NCBI GenBank assembly: GCA_002399815.1
Contig: DHEJ01000030.1
Span: 1 to 32,646, forward strand
Reading direction: 5' to 3'
Source of the DNA: Acholeplasmataceae bacterium UBA4853
Lineage (GTDB): Bacteria; Bacillota_I; Bacilli_A; Acholeplasmatales; Acholeplasmataceae
DNA: 32,646 nt
Shown: positions 8,196-16,538 of the stretch, piece by piece
Numbering within the stretch: the stretch's first letter is position 1
Layout: the number at the start of each line of letters is the position of its first letter
The notes under the pieces: generated by a model
Told to the model about the DNA's origin: nothing
The model's database searches: none
Seen by the model: the letters and a program-made list of their open reading frames with translations, nothing else
Translations under genes and position numbers: made by a program

Positions 8196-9457
8196 TTAGT
8201 GAATACCTCATCATGACTAATTAAATCCATAAAGCTTTCTTTTCTTACAATCAATCGATCTTTACCCTTGGATACAAAAACAACAGAAGGAATGGTTAGC
8301 CTATTATAATGTGATGCCATTGAATAATGGTATGCACCGGTTGTTTTAACAAGTAACATATCATTTTCTGCAGCATTTGGTAATAAAATATTATGTATGA
8401 TAATGTCACCAGATTCACAAGCTTTACCAGCTACAGTATATGTTACACTTTTAGGTAATTGAGCTTTACCAACAATTATTGCATCATAACGAGCTTGATA
8501 TAAAGCAGTTCTAATATGGTCATTCATTGAACCATCAATAAATAAATAATGTTTGTCATTTAAGGTTGTTTTTATTTGATTAATCGTATATAACGTATAT
8601 CCTGCTTCAGCAACAATACTTCTACCTGGTTCAATCATAACTTTAGGCATACTTAAGCCTAAACTTTTAGCATGTTCATAGACAGTATCAAGTAATTTAG
8701 GTAATACCGTTTTCAAATCAAGTCTTTGGTCACTTGGTAAATATTTAACACCAAATCCACCACCTAAATTTAATACACTTAATTCGACTCCAGTTCTATC
8801 TTTTAATGTCTTATAAAAATTTAATACAGTAACTGCATGATCATAAAAAGAATTTGGTTCTAATATTTGAGAACCAATATGTGAATGTGTGCCTAAAAAT
8901 TTAATATATTTATGTTCTTTTAACGTTTTAATTATTTCTAGTGTTCTATGGTCTAATATCGACATTCCAAATTTTGAATCAACAGTTGATGTCTTAATAT
9001 ATTCATGTGTATGTGCATCGATACCAGGATTAATTCTTAACATGACATTTGGAATGTTATGTTCATCTACAATATCCATTAAAAGTTTAGCTTCATAATC
9101 ATTATCTAAAACAATCATACCAAGCTTAAAATTCAAAGCCATCTGTAGTTCTTCTTTAGTCTTGTTGTTCCCATGAAGTACAATCTTATCATGCGGAAAT
9201 CCAGATTTTAATGCAGTATAAACTTCACCTTGTGATACACAATCTAACCATAAACCTTCTTGATGAATCAATTGAGCCATGCCTAATGTTAAAAATGCCT
9301 TAGAAGCATAAATAACCTCCGAATGAACTAAAGGGTGTTTAAAATAATTTTTGAACAATTGACATTGTTCTCTCATATGATCTTCATCATATATATATAA
9401 AGGTGTCTGATACTTTTCCTTTAAAAAATCTAGTGATACGCCAGCAATTTCTGTCAT
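8192..9457 (-). CDS. lysA: Diaminopimelate decarboxylase
   Basis: A 421-aa fold-III PLP enzyme that decarboxylates meso-diaminopimelate to L-lysine, the last step. The PLP lysine is in IYASKAFL; other motifs are GTHSHIGSQ, NLGGGFGVKY (phosphate-binding glycines), MIEPGRSIVA, and the C-terminal KACESGDI that supplies a cysteine to the partner subunit. The start is ATG 9457, which follows AAGGAGG with five A's between; a longer frame beginning at a TTG (9478) would run through the ribosome site and is rejected. It is the first gene after the lysine riboswitch, so the final enzyme of the pathway heads the operon. Confidence 0.95.
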   Translation of the reverse strand: MTEIAGVSLDFLKEKYQTPLYIYDEDHMREQCQLFKNYFKHPLVHSEVIYASKAFLTLGMAQLIHQEGLWLDCVSQGEVYTALKSGFPHDKIVLHGNNKTKEELQMALNFKLGMIVLDNDYEAKLLMDIVDEHNIPNVMLRINPGIDAHTHEYIKTSTVDSKFGMSILDHRTLEIIKTLKEHKYIKFLGTHSHIGSQILEPNSFYDHAVTVLNFYKTLKDRTGVELSVLNLGGGFGVKYLPSDQRLDLKTVLPKLLDTVYEHAKSLGLSMPKVMIEPGRSIVAEAGYTLYTINQIKTTLNDKHYLFIDGSMNDHIRTALYQARYDAIIVGKAQLPKSVTYTVAGKACESGDIIIHNILLPNAAENDMLLVKTTGAYHYSMASHYNRLTIPSVVFVSKGKDRLIVRKESFMDLISHDEVFTK

Positions 9458-9469
9458 TTTTTCCTCCTT

Positions 9470-9501
9470 AAAAAACAAAAATCACAGCAAAAGCCAGTGA
9501 T
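9470..9501 (-). terminator. Intrinsic terminator of the lysine riboswitch
   Basis: On the minus strand ATCAC and GTGAT close a hairpin (9501-9481) with a TTTT loop, followed by TTTTTGTTTTTT running right up to the lysA ribosome site. This is the expression platform: with lysine bound, transcription should stop before lysA. The stem contains one bulged T and one G-U pair, so it is moderately stable. Confidence 0.8.
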
Positions 9502-9522
9502 AGTATCATAACTCTTGCCTAT

Positions 9523-9671
9523 TCTCATGAAATGCGCAATTCTTAATCCTTTAGGCGAGTTTTAAGAAACAGTTGCAAATTTATTCAATTTGCACCCAGC
9601 ATATACGTATGCTTCGGCGGAAACACCTTTCCAATTGTACTATTTGTTTTCCGCAGCCTCATTAGATGAGA
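9523..9671 (-). promoter_or_regulatory. Lysine riboswitch (L-box) aptamer
   Basis: On the minus strand the stretch carries the conserved L-box blocks in order: TAATGAGGCTGCGG, ATAGTACA, GGAAAGG, CCGCCGAAGC, GCTGGGTGC and CTGTTTCTTAA. The closing helix P1 can form from TCTCAT (9671-9666) with ATGAGA (9528-9523). A helix TTCTTAA/TTAAGAA corresponds to P5. It lies directly before lysA and the terminator at 9470-9501, so free lysine should shut off the whole operon. The family identification comes from remembered consensus and context. Confidence 0.93.
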
Positions 9672-9687
9672 TGATTAATTTAACTTT

Positions 9688-9715
9688 ATTATATCATGTA
9701 TTTAAATATATGCAA
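9688..9715 (-). promoter_or_regulatory. Promoter of the lysine operon
   Basis: TTGCAT (9715-9710) and a consensus TATAAT (9693-9688) are 16 bp apart on the minus strand. A start near 9681 would put the riboswitch aptamer about 10 nt into the transcript. Confidence 0.65.
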
Positions 9716-9792
9716 TATTGATATAAATTCATGTTTTTTAAAATATAATTATTAATATAAAACATATGTTTAATAAAGGGGAGAATTAATAT

Positions 9793-10374
9793 ATGAAAAA
9801 AACAAACATAATCATGTTATCAACAGCTTTTGTTTTAATCGTACTTGCAACAATTATCGGTGTTGTTTGGAGTACTGCTTATAACGGCGCTGAAACAAAA
9901 TTTAGACAAATCAAATTAAGAGAAACTGAAATCTATTCAGCATACTCTGGAAGATATGAAAAGGTACTTCAATATATTGATGCAATCGAAAGTGCCGATC
10001 AAACGATTTTAGACCAATTAACATTAATTACAAATGCGAGAACCGCATTTGCTAATGCCATGTCAAATAATGATTTAGATGTTGCAGAAAGTGCATCATC
10101 TACCATCGAATCAACTTTCATCGATTTAGTATCCTATATGGAAGATAATCCTAGCAACTGGACAACCATTGGATTAACCAATAACTTTATGTCAGAGTTT
10201 GCTGCTTCTACTAATAATGTAACCAATCGTATCAATGCCTATAATGCAGCTATTACTGAATACAATACGTTCATTGTTTTATTTCCTAACAACTTATTCA
10301 CCGGTGGTTATACTCAAAATTCTGACTTTTACATAGCACCAAACTTTAATACTGAGCTACCTACATTTAATTAA
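9793..10374 (+). CDS. lemA: LemA family membrane-anchored protein
   Basis: A 193-aa protein with one N-terminal membrane helix (about residues 6-27) and a long helical outer domain. The ending, with NAYNAAITEYNTFIVLFPNNLF, matches the LemA family, whose members fold as an extended helical bundle outside the membrane; the family's biochemical role is not settled. The start follows AAAGGGGAG. It is divergent from the lysine operon, sharing the 335-bp gap that is otherwise filled by the lysine riboswitch and its promoter. The next gene, a TPM-domain lipoprotein, begins two bases after its stop, an arrangement that recurs for LemA genes in other bacteria. Confidence 0.85.
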   Translation: MKKTNIIMLSTAFVLIVLATIIGVVWSTAYNGAETKFRQIKLRETEIYSAYSGRYEKVLQYIDAIESADQTILDQLTLITNARTAFANAMSNNDLDVAESASSTIESTFIDLVSYMEDNPSNWTTIGLTNNFMSEFAASTNNVTNRINAYNAAITEYNTFIVLFPNNLFTGGYTQNSDFYIAPNFNTELPTFN

Positions 10375-10375
10375 T

Positions 10376-11197
10376 ATGCAAACATCTATAATATTTAAGA
10401 AAATCTGTGGTTTTTTTGCACTGTTACTAAGTATTTTTTTACTTGTATCTTGTGCAAAACCTTATGATAACTTAGATAATCCAACACCAGAGTTTTATAT
10501 TAATGATGCCGCTGATGCACTTCTACAATCTACAAAGTGGTTTATTTTTCAGAATGGTCAAACCTTTTATGAAGATACATCCCTTGATGATATTGATCCA
10601 AACCTTAGAGGCGTTCAAATTGTAGTTGCTACCTACCTAGGTAGCAGTGGTTCAATCGATACAACAGCTATCTTTAATAACTATGGGGTCGGTAGTAACA
10701 ATTTAGGTATTATGATGTTTTTATTCTATGAACTAGATGCTGAAGGCAATAAAGTGTTTTCTGATCTGATATTTGAAATTGGAACTGAAATGAGTACTTA
10801 TTTATCCGCATTTGAAGCAAGTTCAATGATTGATACATACTTTTATGATGATACATTAGATGATTTTGAACAAGGCTTAATCAATTTATACTACCAGCTC
10901 ATAGTTGATGTATCCAATAAAATTTATGGTTGGAGTGAAGCATATATAGAATCAACCTACTTCACTTTATATGATTACATGGAACAACAATACTCAATTT
11001 CAACTCCACTTCCAAGTGAGGAAAATATTTGGGGATTTACACTTGAACCTTACCAAGTAGTTATTCTTATTTTAGTTATTCTAATATTCTTTGGTACATT
11101 TGGCCGATTCTTTATCCCACTGATCTTATCGATGTTAGGTCGTTCATCCAATCGTGGCGGTGGTGGTTCATCGTTTGGATATTGGTTTAAAAAGTAA
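10376..11197 (+). CDS. TPM-domain lipoprotein, probable LemA partner
   Basis: A 273-aa protein with a lipoprotein signal (lipobox LLVSC, Cys 26), an outer domain, and one membrane helix near 228-252 followed by a basic and Gly/Ser-rich tail RSSNRGGGGSSFGYW. The outer domain follows the TPM (YgcG/Rossmann-like) pattern: FYINDAADALL, GVQIVVATYLGSSGSID, a FNNYGVGSNNLGIM segment, FEIGTEMSTYLS and DFEQGLINLYYQL. It begins two bases after the LemA stop with no good ribosome site of its own, so coupling is likely. TPM proteins carry such glycine-rich tails; some have been given phosphatase activity in plants, but no activity should be assumed here. Confidence 0.75.
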   Translation: MQTSIIFKKICGFFALLLSIFLLVSCAKPYDNLDNPTPEFYINDAADALLQSTKWFIFQNGQTFYEDTSLDDIDPNLRGVQIVVATYLGSSGSIDTTAIFNNYGVGSNNLGIMMFLFYELDAEGNKVFSDLIFEIGTEMSTYLSAFEASSMIDTYFYDDTLDDFEQGLINLYYQLIVDVSNKIYGWSEAYIESTYFTLYDYMEQQYSISTPLPSEENIWGFTLEPYQVVILILVILIFFGTFGRFFIPLILSMLGRSSNRGGGGSSFGYWFKK

Positions 11198-11218
11198 AAA
11201 AGGCTTTCGCCTTTTTTT
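11196..11218. terminator. Bidirectional terminator between convergent genes
   Basis: A-run, GGC, TTTC loop, GCC and seven T's form a hairpin usable from both strands. It begins at the stop codon of the TPM lipoprotein gene and overlaps the stop codon of the nucleotidase gene on the other strand. Confidence 0.85.
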
Positions 11219-12935
11219 ATATATATAGTGGAGTGACTACTGGATAATATTGTACATATGTTAATGTCTGATTAAACGTAATCGGTAAATTCATCGACCA
11301 AGTTGTTGCACCACCTAAGACTTGATTTTCAACAACTTCAACAAATAAATCTAAGACTGTATCTCCAGTATAAATAACATTTGATAATGATCTCAGAGAT
11401 TCATTACTACCAAATATATAATCATTTAAAGCTAAAGTATACGTTTCATTATAAAGAATACTTCCTTCACTTAAACCATTTCTAAAAGTTGCTGCATGTC
11501 CGGATATCGCACTTAAAAGTAAACTACCACTAACCTCTACTACAACCACCGTATTATCAAACGGTGAAATTTGAAATAATTTTGAATAGGATATGTTTTC
11601 ATTATTTTGAATGGATGCTCTTGTACCACCAAAGTTATGTAAACCCACATCAGTATTTTGACTTAATTGCATCAATTTTGAAATATACATTGCTAAACTG
11701 GATTGACTATAATAATCGCCTGAAACAATCATGGTTTCATATAGATTATCAATTTCATTATAATATGTATCAATTTTTGTTGATAATACACTATGTGCTT
11801 CTGTGATTTTAACTGAGTTTGAATCGTTTAAATTAATTGCTTCTGATGATTTAATACCTTCACCTGCTTGGTAAGTTAAACTAACCTTACCTAAATTCTC
11901 ACCATTAGCACCAGTTTGAATGACTGGAACGCCATTAGAATTTCTTACATAAGCTTGATGTGTATGACCATTAAAAATAGCATCCACTTTTTGATTTCCT
12001 GTTAATTGTGACACTTGTATATTAAAATAATCGTGATCTTGATGGTTAACTGCTACAACAATATCAACTGCTTCTGTTGTTCTTAAGTAATTTGACCAAT
12101 AAGAAACTCTTTCAACTGGATCCACAAATGTATGATCTTTAACTCTAACATAAGAAATTGATGACTCTAGACCATACCCCATAGTTCCTATAACACCAAT
12201 TTTAACACCTGATTTTTCAATAATGGTATATGGTTCAAAATCTTCTGCAATTTGATTTGTACTCTTTAAATATACATTGGCACCTAGTAATGGGAAATTT
12301 GCTTGCATACTATGATTACCATTAAAGTACTGAGTAACTACATCTATACCCCAGTCAAACTCATGATTACCGACAACAAATGCATCAAGTTGCATCGTAT
12401 TTAATAAATCTATAACTGAAGCACCATCATACCAATTAGAAATAATTTGTCCTTGCAACATATCACCACCTGCAAGAAAGATGGTTGTATCAGGATTTTT
12501 TGTTTTTTCATCCATGATAACATTACCTATTTTAGCAAGTCCTAATGATGTATTATTTTCCAATATTGCACCATGTAAATCATTTAAATAATAAAAATTA
12601 AATGTAACTTCATCATTACTTGTTCTTCTTAAAACATTAACAGTTGACTGCAGTTGATTTGTCTTATCTTCGTAAGTTAAATAAAATAAAACAGTATAAG
12701 TACCAACTTTTTGATAATTGACTAAAGCTTCATTAATAATCACATCTGCTATTAAACTAGTTCCATTACTTAATCTGGCATCAATATCTGCTTTATAATC
12801 AGGTATTTCATCACCAATATAATGGTCAAAGGATTCTGGTGCATTAAAGATTAAAGTAACTTCTGTTGGTCCACAAGCCACCAACAGTCCAATTGATAAA
12901 ACAAGTAAAACAAACATTGCCAATTTCTTCATCAT
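11217..12935 (-). CDS. Surface 5'-nucleotidase/metallophosphoesterase lipoprotein (UshA-like)
   Basis: A 572-aa exported lipoprotein: signal with lipobox LLVAC (Cys 21), then a beta-rich domain of about 75 residues (28-102, Ig-like, containing GTYTVLFYLTY), then a calcineurin-like metallophosphoesterase domain and a 5'-nucleotidase C-terminal domain (about 390-540). Metal-binding motifs are NDLHG (Asp119, His121), GGDMLQG, VGNHEFDWG, the NHQDHD segment and NGHTHQ. It probably removes phosphate from external nucleotides, giving nucleosides for uptake, useful to a cell that salvages purines; the substrate is inferred. The C-terminal domain lacks an obvious second membrane anchor. AAGGAG lies six bases before the ATG. 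Own extended -10 upstream. Confidence 0.88.
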   Translation of the reverse strand: MMKKLAMFVLLVLSIGLLVACGPTEVTLIFNAPESFDHYIGDEIPDYKADIDARLSNGTSLIADVIINEALVNYQKVGTYTVLFYLTYEDKTNQLQSTVNVLRRTSNDEVTFNFYYLNDLHGAILENNTSLGLAKIGNVIMDEKTKNPDTTIFLAGGDMLQGQIISNWYDGASVIDLLNTMQLDAFVVGNHEFDWGIDVVTQYFNGNHSMQANFPLLGANVYLKSTNQIAEDFEPYTIIEKSGVKIGVIGTMGYGLESSISYVRVKDHTFVDPVERVSYWSNYLRTTEAVDIVVAVNHQDHDYFNIQVSQLTGNQKVDAIFNGHTHQAYVRNSNGVPVIQTGANGENLGKVSLTYQAGEGIKSSEAINLNDSNSVKITEAHSVLSTKIDTYYNEIDNLYETMIVSGDYYSQSSLAMYISKLMQLSQNTDVGLHNFGGTRASIQNNENISYSKLFQISPFDNTVVVVEVSGSLLLSAISGHAATFRNGLSEGSILYNETYTLALNDYIFGSNESLRSLSNVIYTGDTVLDLFVEVVENQVLGGATTWSMNLPITFNQTLTYVQYYPVVTPLYI

Positions 12936-12964
12936 AAAAAACTCCTTATAGGGTTACCTTAAAC

Positions 12965-12973
12965 ATTATACCA
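12965..12973 (-). promoter_or_regulatory. Extended -10 promoter of the nucleotidase gene
   Basis: The minus strand reads TGGTATAAT, an extended -10, about 30 nt before the start codon and just after the stop of the GGDEF gene. No clear -35. Confidence 0.5.
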
Positions 12974-12992
12974 TGTTAAAAAAGATACATAT

Positions 12993-14519
12993 TTAATTAA
13001 TTTCTTCGTACTTTTTAATACTGTTTTTTCCAGCATTTTTAATCCGATACATTGCATCATCAGCTTTTTTCATTAAGTCCTTTAACTCAGTACCATGAAC
13101 ATTATAAATTGCATACCCCGCTGATGAATTAATATTAAACTTTTGACCAGAAATCTCAAACTCATCTTGAATCAGTTCAAGCATCTTTTTAACTTTTTGT
13201 TCTAACAACATTAAATCGTCTTGATAATCCAGAATTAAAATGAACTCATCCCCACCATATCTAGCAACCAAATCATTTTGATCTAAATGAGTTTTTAAAC
13301 GATTTGCTATTGATTTGAGAACTTGATCTCCCATATCATGACCAAATCGATCATTAATTTTTTTGAAATCATCTAAATCAATAGTGGCTATAACAAAACT
13401 TTTTTGATCTGCTTTCATTTGATCAAAATGTTTAACAAACATTCTGCGATTTGGTAATTCAGTTAATTGATCATAATGTGCATAACGATGTAAAATCTCT
13501 TTTAATTGGTGAATCTTAGTAATATCACTTAATGTGATCACAAAAAAATTATCTATCTTATTATGAATGGTAGAAACAGATAAAAGTGCGTGCATAATTT
13601 CTCCATCTTTTTTATAAACAGGTACTTCACTATTTACAAGTCTACTATGTTCTTCTAAAAATGCTTGAAGTGTTTTATCTTTAATTAATTTATCAAATAT
13701 GGTTAATTGATTAAACTTTTTACCGATCATTTCTTCTTTACTAAAGCCTAACTGCTTGATAAACTCATCATTTAAATCCAAAATGACTTCTTTATCATAA
13801 GATCCCATCATCATTGCAAGTGGTGATTTATCAAATACAGCTCTAAACTTCATTTCTTCAATACTTGTTTTTTCCAGTAATCTTTGATTAATCAATAAAT
13901 TAAACTGTACTGCTAATAAAGTAAAAGATAAATAAAAAATAAATATTAAAACGTAATCCAGTTCATTAATAGCTAAATTATCAACCATCGTTACATCTAC
14001 ATTAAACGAATTAACACCTCTAACAAAGGATGATATAGACATTAAAAAGATAAACATCGATAAAACTAAACGATTAGAATATCTAATTGGATGATTTGGC
14101 ATAATTAAATTAATACCACCACGTAAACAAATATAACCTATTGAAAATGACAAACCTGCAGTTAATAAGCTTCTATCAAATGCAATCATTGAAAAATAAA
14201 CAATATAAATTGTTGAAATTAGTAATAAAACATATAAGTCATAATGATGTCTAAACTTGTCTAGGAATCTATCAATTCCTATAACCAAAAAAAACATACT
14301 TACAACAAGTAATATCGATGAAATCATAATGATATAAAGATGATTTGCGCTAAACACAGATAAAAATCCCATGAGAGACACAAAATTAGTTGCAACACTC
14401 ACCATCCAACTGCGAATACCTTTAAAATGTTTTTGTGTCATTTTATAGGATATTGCTAGTAAAAGTGTGATAACTAGTGCAACAATAAAACAAGTTAAAA
14501 TCAATGTTGTATAAACCAT
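12993..14519 (-). CDS. Membrane PAS-GGDEF protein, probable diguanylate cyclase
   Basis: A 508-aa protein with about seven membrane helices in residues 1-215, a PAS domain (about 222-340; SPLAMMMGSYDKE, LGFSKEEMIGKKF) and a C-terminal GGDEF domain (about 345-505). GGDEF residues are intact: TIDLDDFKKINDRFGHDMGD for metal and nucleotide binding and ARYGGDEF for the active site. It would make cyclic di-GMP from GTP in response to an unknown membrane or PAS signal. The inhibitory RxxD site that usually lies five residues before the active loop reads DQND, so product feedback through that site is probably lost. Start ATG follows AGGGGAG. No c-di-GMP receptor or phosphodiesterase is in the window. 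Confidence 0.9.
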   Translation of the reverse strand: MVYTTLILTCFIVALVITLLLAISYKMTQKHFKGIRSWMVSVATNFVSLMGFLSVFSANHLYIIMISSILLVVSMFFLVIGIDRFLDKFRHHYDLYVLLLISTIYIVYFSMIAFDRSLLTAGLSFSIGYICLRGGINLIMPNHPIRYSNRLVLSMFIFLMSISSFVRGVNSFNVDVTMVDNLAINELDYVLIFIFYLSFTLLAVQFNLLINQRLLEKTSIEEMKFRAVFDKSPLAMMMGSYDKEVILDLNDEFIKQLGFSKEEMIGKKFNQLTIFDKLIKDKTLQAFLEEHSRLVNSEVPVYKKDGEIMHALLSVSTIHNKIDNFFVITLSDITKIHQLKEILHRYAHYDQLTELPNRRMFVKHFDQMKADQKSFVIATIDLDDFKKINDRFGHDMGDQVLKSIANRLKTHLDQNDLVARYGGDEFILILDYQDDLMLLEQKVKKMLELIQDEFEISGQKFNINSSAGYAIYNVHGTELKDLMKKADDAMYRIKNAGKNSIKKYEEIN

Positions 14520-14549
14520 ATACTCCCCTACATGATTTAGAATAGTAAC

Positions 14550-14579
14550 ATTATATCAAAATAAAATCATAATATTCAA
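14550..14579 (-). promoter_or_regulatory. Promoter of the GGDEF gene
   Basis: TTGAAT (14579-14574) and TATAAT (14555-14550), 18 bp apart on the minus strand; the -10 is also extended (TG-A-TATAAT). About 30 bp before the start codon. Confidence 0.65.
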
Positions 14580-14628
14580 TATATATATTATTATATGCAT
14601 CTAAATTGAATAATCCATATAAAACAAT

Positions 14629-14656
14629 AAAAAATAGACGCAAATTCATGCGTCTA
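14629..14656 (-). terminator. Terminator of guaC
   Basis: On the minus strand TAGACGCA and TGCGTCTA form an 8-bp perfect stem around a six-base loop, followed by TTTTTTATT. It lies 29 bp after the guaC stop. Confidence 0.88.
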
Positions 14657-14684
14657 TGCTTATTTTTTACATAATTTAAATCAA

Positions 14685-15662
14685 TTAAATCCAATCACCA
14701 TTAAAAATAGAATTTTTAACAACAACATAATCTACCTTTGTTAATGCTTCAATATCTTTTCCACCAGCATATGAAATGGATGATTGTAAATCTTCTCTCA
14801 TTTCTTTTAATGTGTTTTCAATTTTACCTTTATGTGGAATTAAAATCTTCTTACCTTCAACATTAGTTTTATCACCTTTTTGATACTCTGATGCTGATCC
14901 AAAATACTCTTTTAATTTAGCACCATCAATTTCCACTGTTTTTCCTGGTGATTCTTCATGACCGGCAAATAAAAAGCCCATCATAATCATAGATGCACCA
15001 AATCGAATAGACTTAGCAATATCACCGTGTGTTCTAATACCACCATCAGCAATCAATGGTTTTCTTGCAACCTTTGAACAACGAGATAATGCTGCTAATT
15101 GCCAACCACCTGTACCAAATCCAGTTTTAACTTTGGTAATACAAACTTTACCTGGACCAACACCAACTTTAGTTGCATCCGCACCAGCATTTTCTAATTC
15201 ACGTACTGCTTCTGGTGTTGCAACATTTCCAGCAATTAAAAAGCTTGTTGGTAAATGCTTTTTGATATGATGAATCATGTCAATGACACTATCACTATGA
15301 CCATGAGCAATATCAATAGTAATATAATCAGGAATTAAATGTTCTTTTGCTAATTGTTCAACAAATTGATACTCTAATGCTTTTACACCTACTGAAATAG
15401 AAGTATAAAGATTCAAAGACTTCATTTGTTTCATAAATGGAATTCTACCAGGCTCATCAAAACGGTGCATGATATAAAAATATCCATGACTAGCTAACCA
15501 AATGGCTAACTTTTCATCCATAATTGTTCCCATGTTCGCTGGTACCACCGGTAATTTAAAACGCATTGGACCAAATTGGATGGATGTATCACATTCACTT
15601 CTTGACTTAACAATACATTTTGACGGTATTAACTGTATATCTTCATAATCAAAAACTTGCAT
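14685..15662 (-). CDS. guaC: GMP reductase
   Basis: A 325-aa enzyme of the IMPDH/GMP reductase family that reductively deaminates GMP to IMP with NADPH, linking guanine to adenine nucleotides in purine salvage. The N terminus VFDYEDIQLIPSK is characteristic of the Firmicute GuaC, and GVGPGKVCITKVKTGFGTGG carries the catalytic Cys loop. The CBS domains of IMP dehydrogenase are absent, as expected. A GTG nine bases upstream (15671) opens the same frame but sits inside the AGAGGAG ribosome site, so ATG 15662 is taken as the start. It has its own terminator and a likely promoter. Confidence 0.94.
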   Translation of the reverse strand: MQVFDYEDIQLIPSKCIVKSRSECDTSIQFGPMRFKLPVVPANMGTIMDEKLAIWLASHGYFYIMHRFDEPGRIPFMKQMKSLNLYTSISVGVKALEYQFVEQLAKEHLIPDYITIDIAHGHSDSVIDMIHHIKKHLPTSFLIAGNVATPEAVRELENAGADATKVGVGPGKVCITKVKTGFGTGGWQLAALSRCSKVARKPLIADGGIRTHGDIAKSIRFGASMIMMGFLFAGHEESPGKTVEIDGAKLKEYFGSASEYQKGDKTNVEGKKILIPHKGKIENTLKEMREDLQSSISYAGGKDIEALTKVDYVVVKNSIFNGDWI

Positions 15663-15691
15663 TTTGCACACTCCTCTTTAACAACCAATCT

Positions 15692-15721
15692 ATCTTAGCA
15701 CATTTCATGCGATGAATTCAA
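15692..15721 (-). promoter_or_regulatory. Probable promoter of guaC
   Basis: TTGAAT (15721-15716) and TAAGAT (15697-15692) are 18 bp apart on the minus strand, about 30 bp before the guaC start. The -10 has one mismatch. Confidence 0.5.
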
Positions 15722-15736
15722 ATAATAAGACAATGA

Positions 15737-16447
15737 CTATTCTAAGAATTCAATTGCAGTATGTATACAATCCTCTGAACCAATAAATTCGACTAAATAA
15801 CCATTTTGTGTTTTATAAGTTTTCAAATGAATTTTCTCAAACAATTGAAAAGCCTTTTTATACTCACAGACTAAAGTCTGATAATCAAAATCCATTGGTA
15901 ATTGATTACTTGCAAACTCTACGTAAAATGCATTATTTAAATGTTGATAATAATCTAAATGTGAAGGCTGTACAATAATGGAAGTTTCACTAATCAGTTT
16001 TTTATCTTGGTTTAAATCAATTTTTCTACCGATATAATCCATCGGATACTTTTCATAAGCTCCAATAGATTTTAAAACATAATCAGAAATACGGTGTGGA
16101 CTCATATGTTCTAAGTTAACAAATGATCCTAAACAATAAGATTCAGCAATTAAGTTTCCTAGTAAATCATGAATGATCGTATTTCTATATCCATAAAAAG
16201 GCTTCGTTTCATAAGGATAGGTTGTAACTTCTAACATATCTTTATACTTTGGCCACTTTCTAATCCTTAAATATCTAAAATTGAGAATAATTGCAAAATT
16301 CTCATTTTTAGCTGACTTTGATAATGCACTTAAAGATTCAATATGTGCGCCTTCAACATCTTGAATGATATTGACTAAATCAGTTATTCTTATTTTATGG
16401 TTATATCCAATTTCTGATGCTTGAATAAATCTGGTCTCTTTATACAT
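15737..16447 (-). CDS. Acyl-ACP thioesterase
   Basis: A 236-aa double-hotdog thioesterase of the FatA/FatB-like family, which hydrolyses acyl-ACP to release free fatty acid. The N-terminal hotdog begins YKETRFIQASEIGYN and has a WPKYKDMLEVTTYP segment; the second has DYYQHLNNAFYVEF, the equivalent of the family's DxNxHxNN active-site region, with His and Asn conserved and the first Asn position changed to Tyr. In Acholeplasma-type cells such an enzyme would set chain length or release fatty acids made de novo. It ends 75 bp before guaC. The ribosome site (AAAGAAGAT) is weak. Chain-length preference is not predictable. Confidence 0.87.
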   Translation of the reverse strand: MYKETRFIQASEIGYNHKIRITDLVNIIQDVEGAHIESLSALSKSAKNENFAIILNFRYLRIRKWPKYKDMLEVTTYPYETKPFYGYRNTIIHDLLGNLIAESYCLGSFVNLEHMSPHRISDYVLKSIGAYEKYPMDYIGRKIDLNQDKKLISETSIIVQPSHLDYYQHLNNAFYVEFASNQLPMDFDYQTLVCEYKKAFQLFEKIHLKTYKTQNGYLVEFIGSEDCIHTAIEFLE

Positions 16448-16538
16448 ATTTTATCTTCTTTCATTACACTCTATAAAATCTTTTATTTACTTTCATCTTT
16501 GGTATGTTAAAATATACTCAAGGTTAGGTGAATCAACA

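Noticed and set aside
9458..9478. Longer lysA start at a TTG (9478)
   Set aside because: The extra codons are the terminator tail and the AAGGAGG site itself; ATG 9457 has correct spacing.
15663..15671. GTG start for GuaC
   Set aside because: It overlaps the ribosome site; the family N terminus begins at the ATG three codons later.
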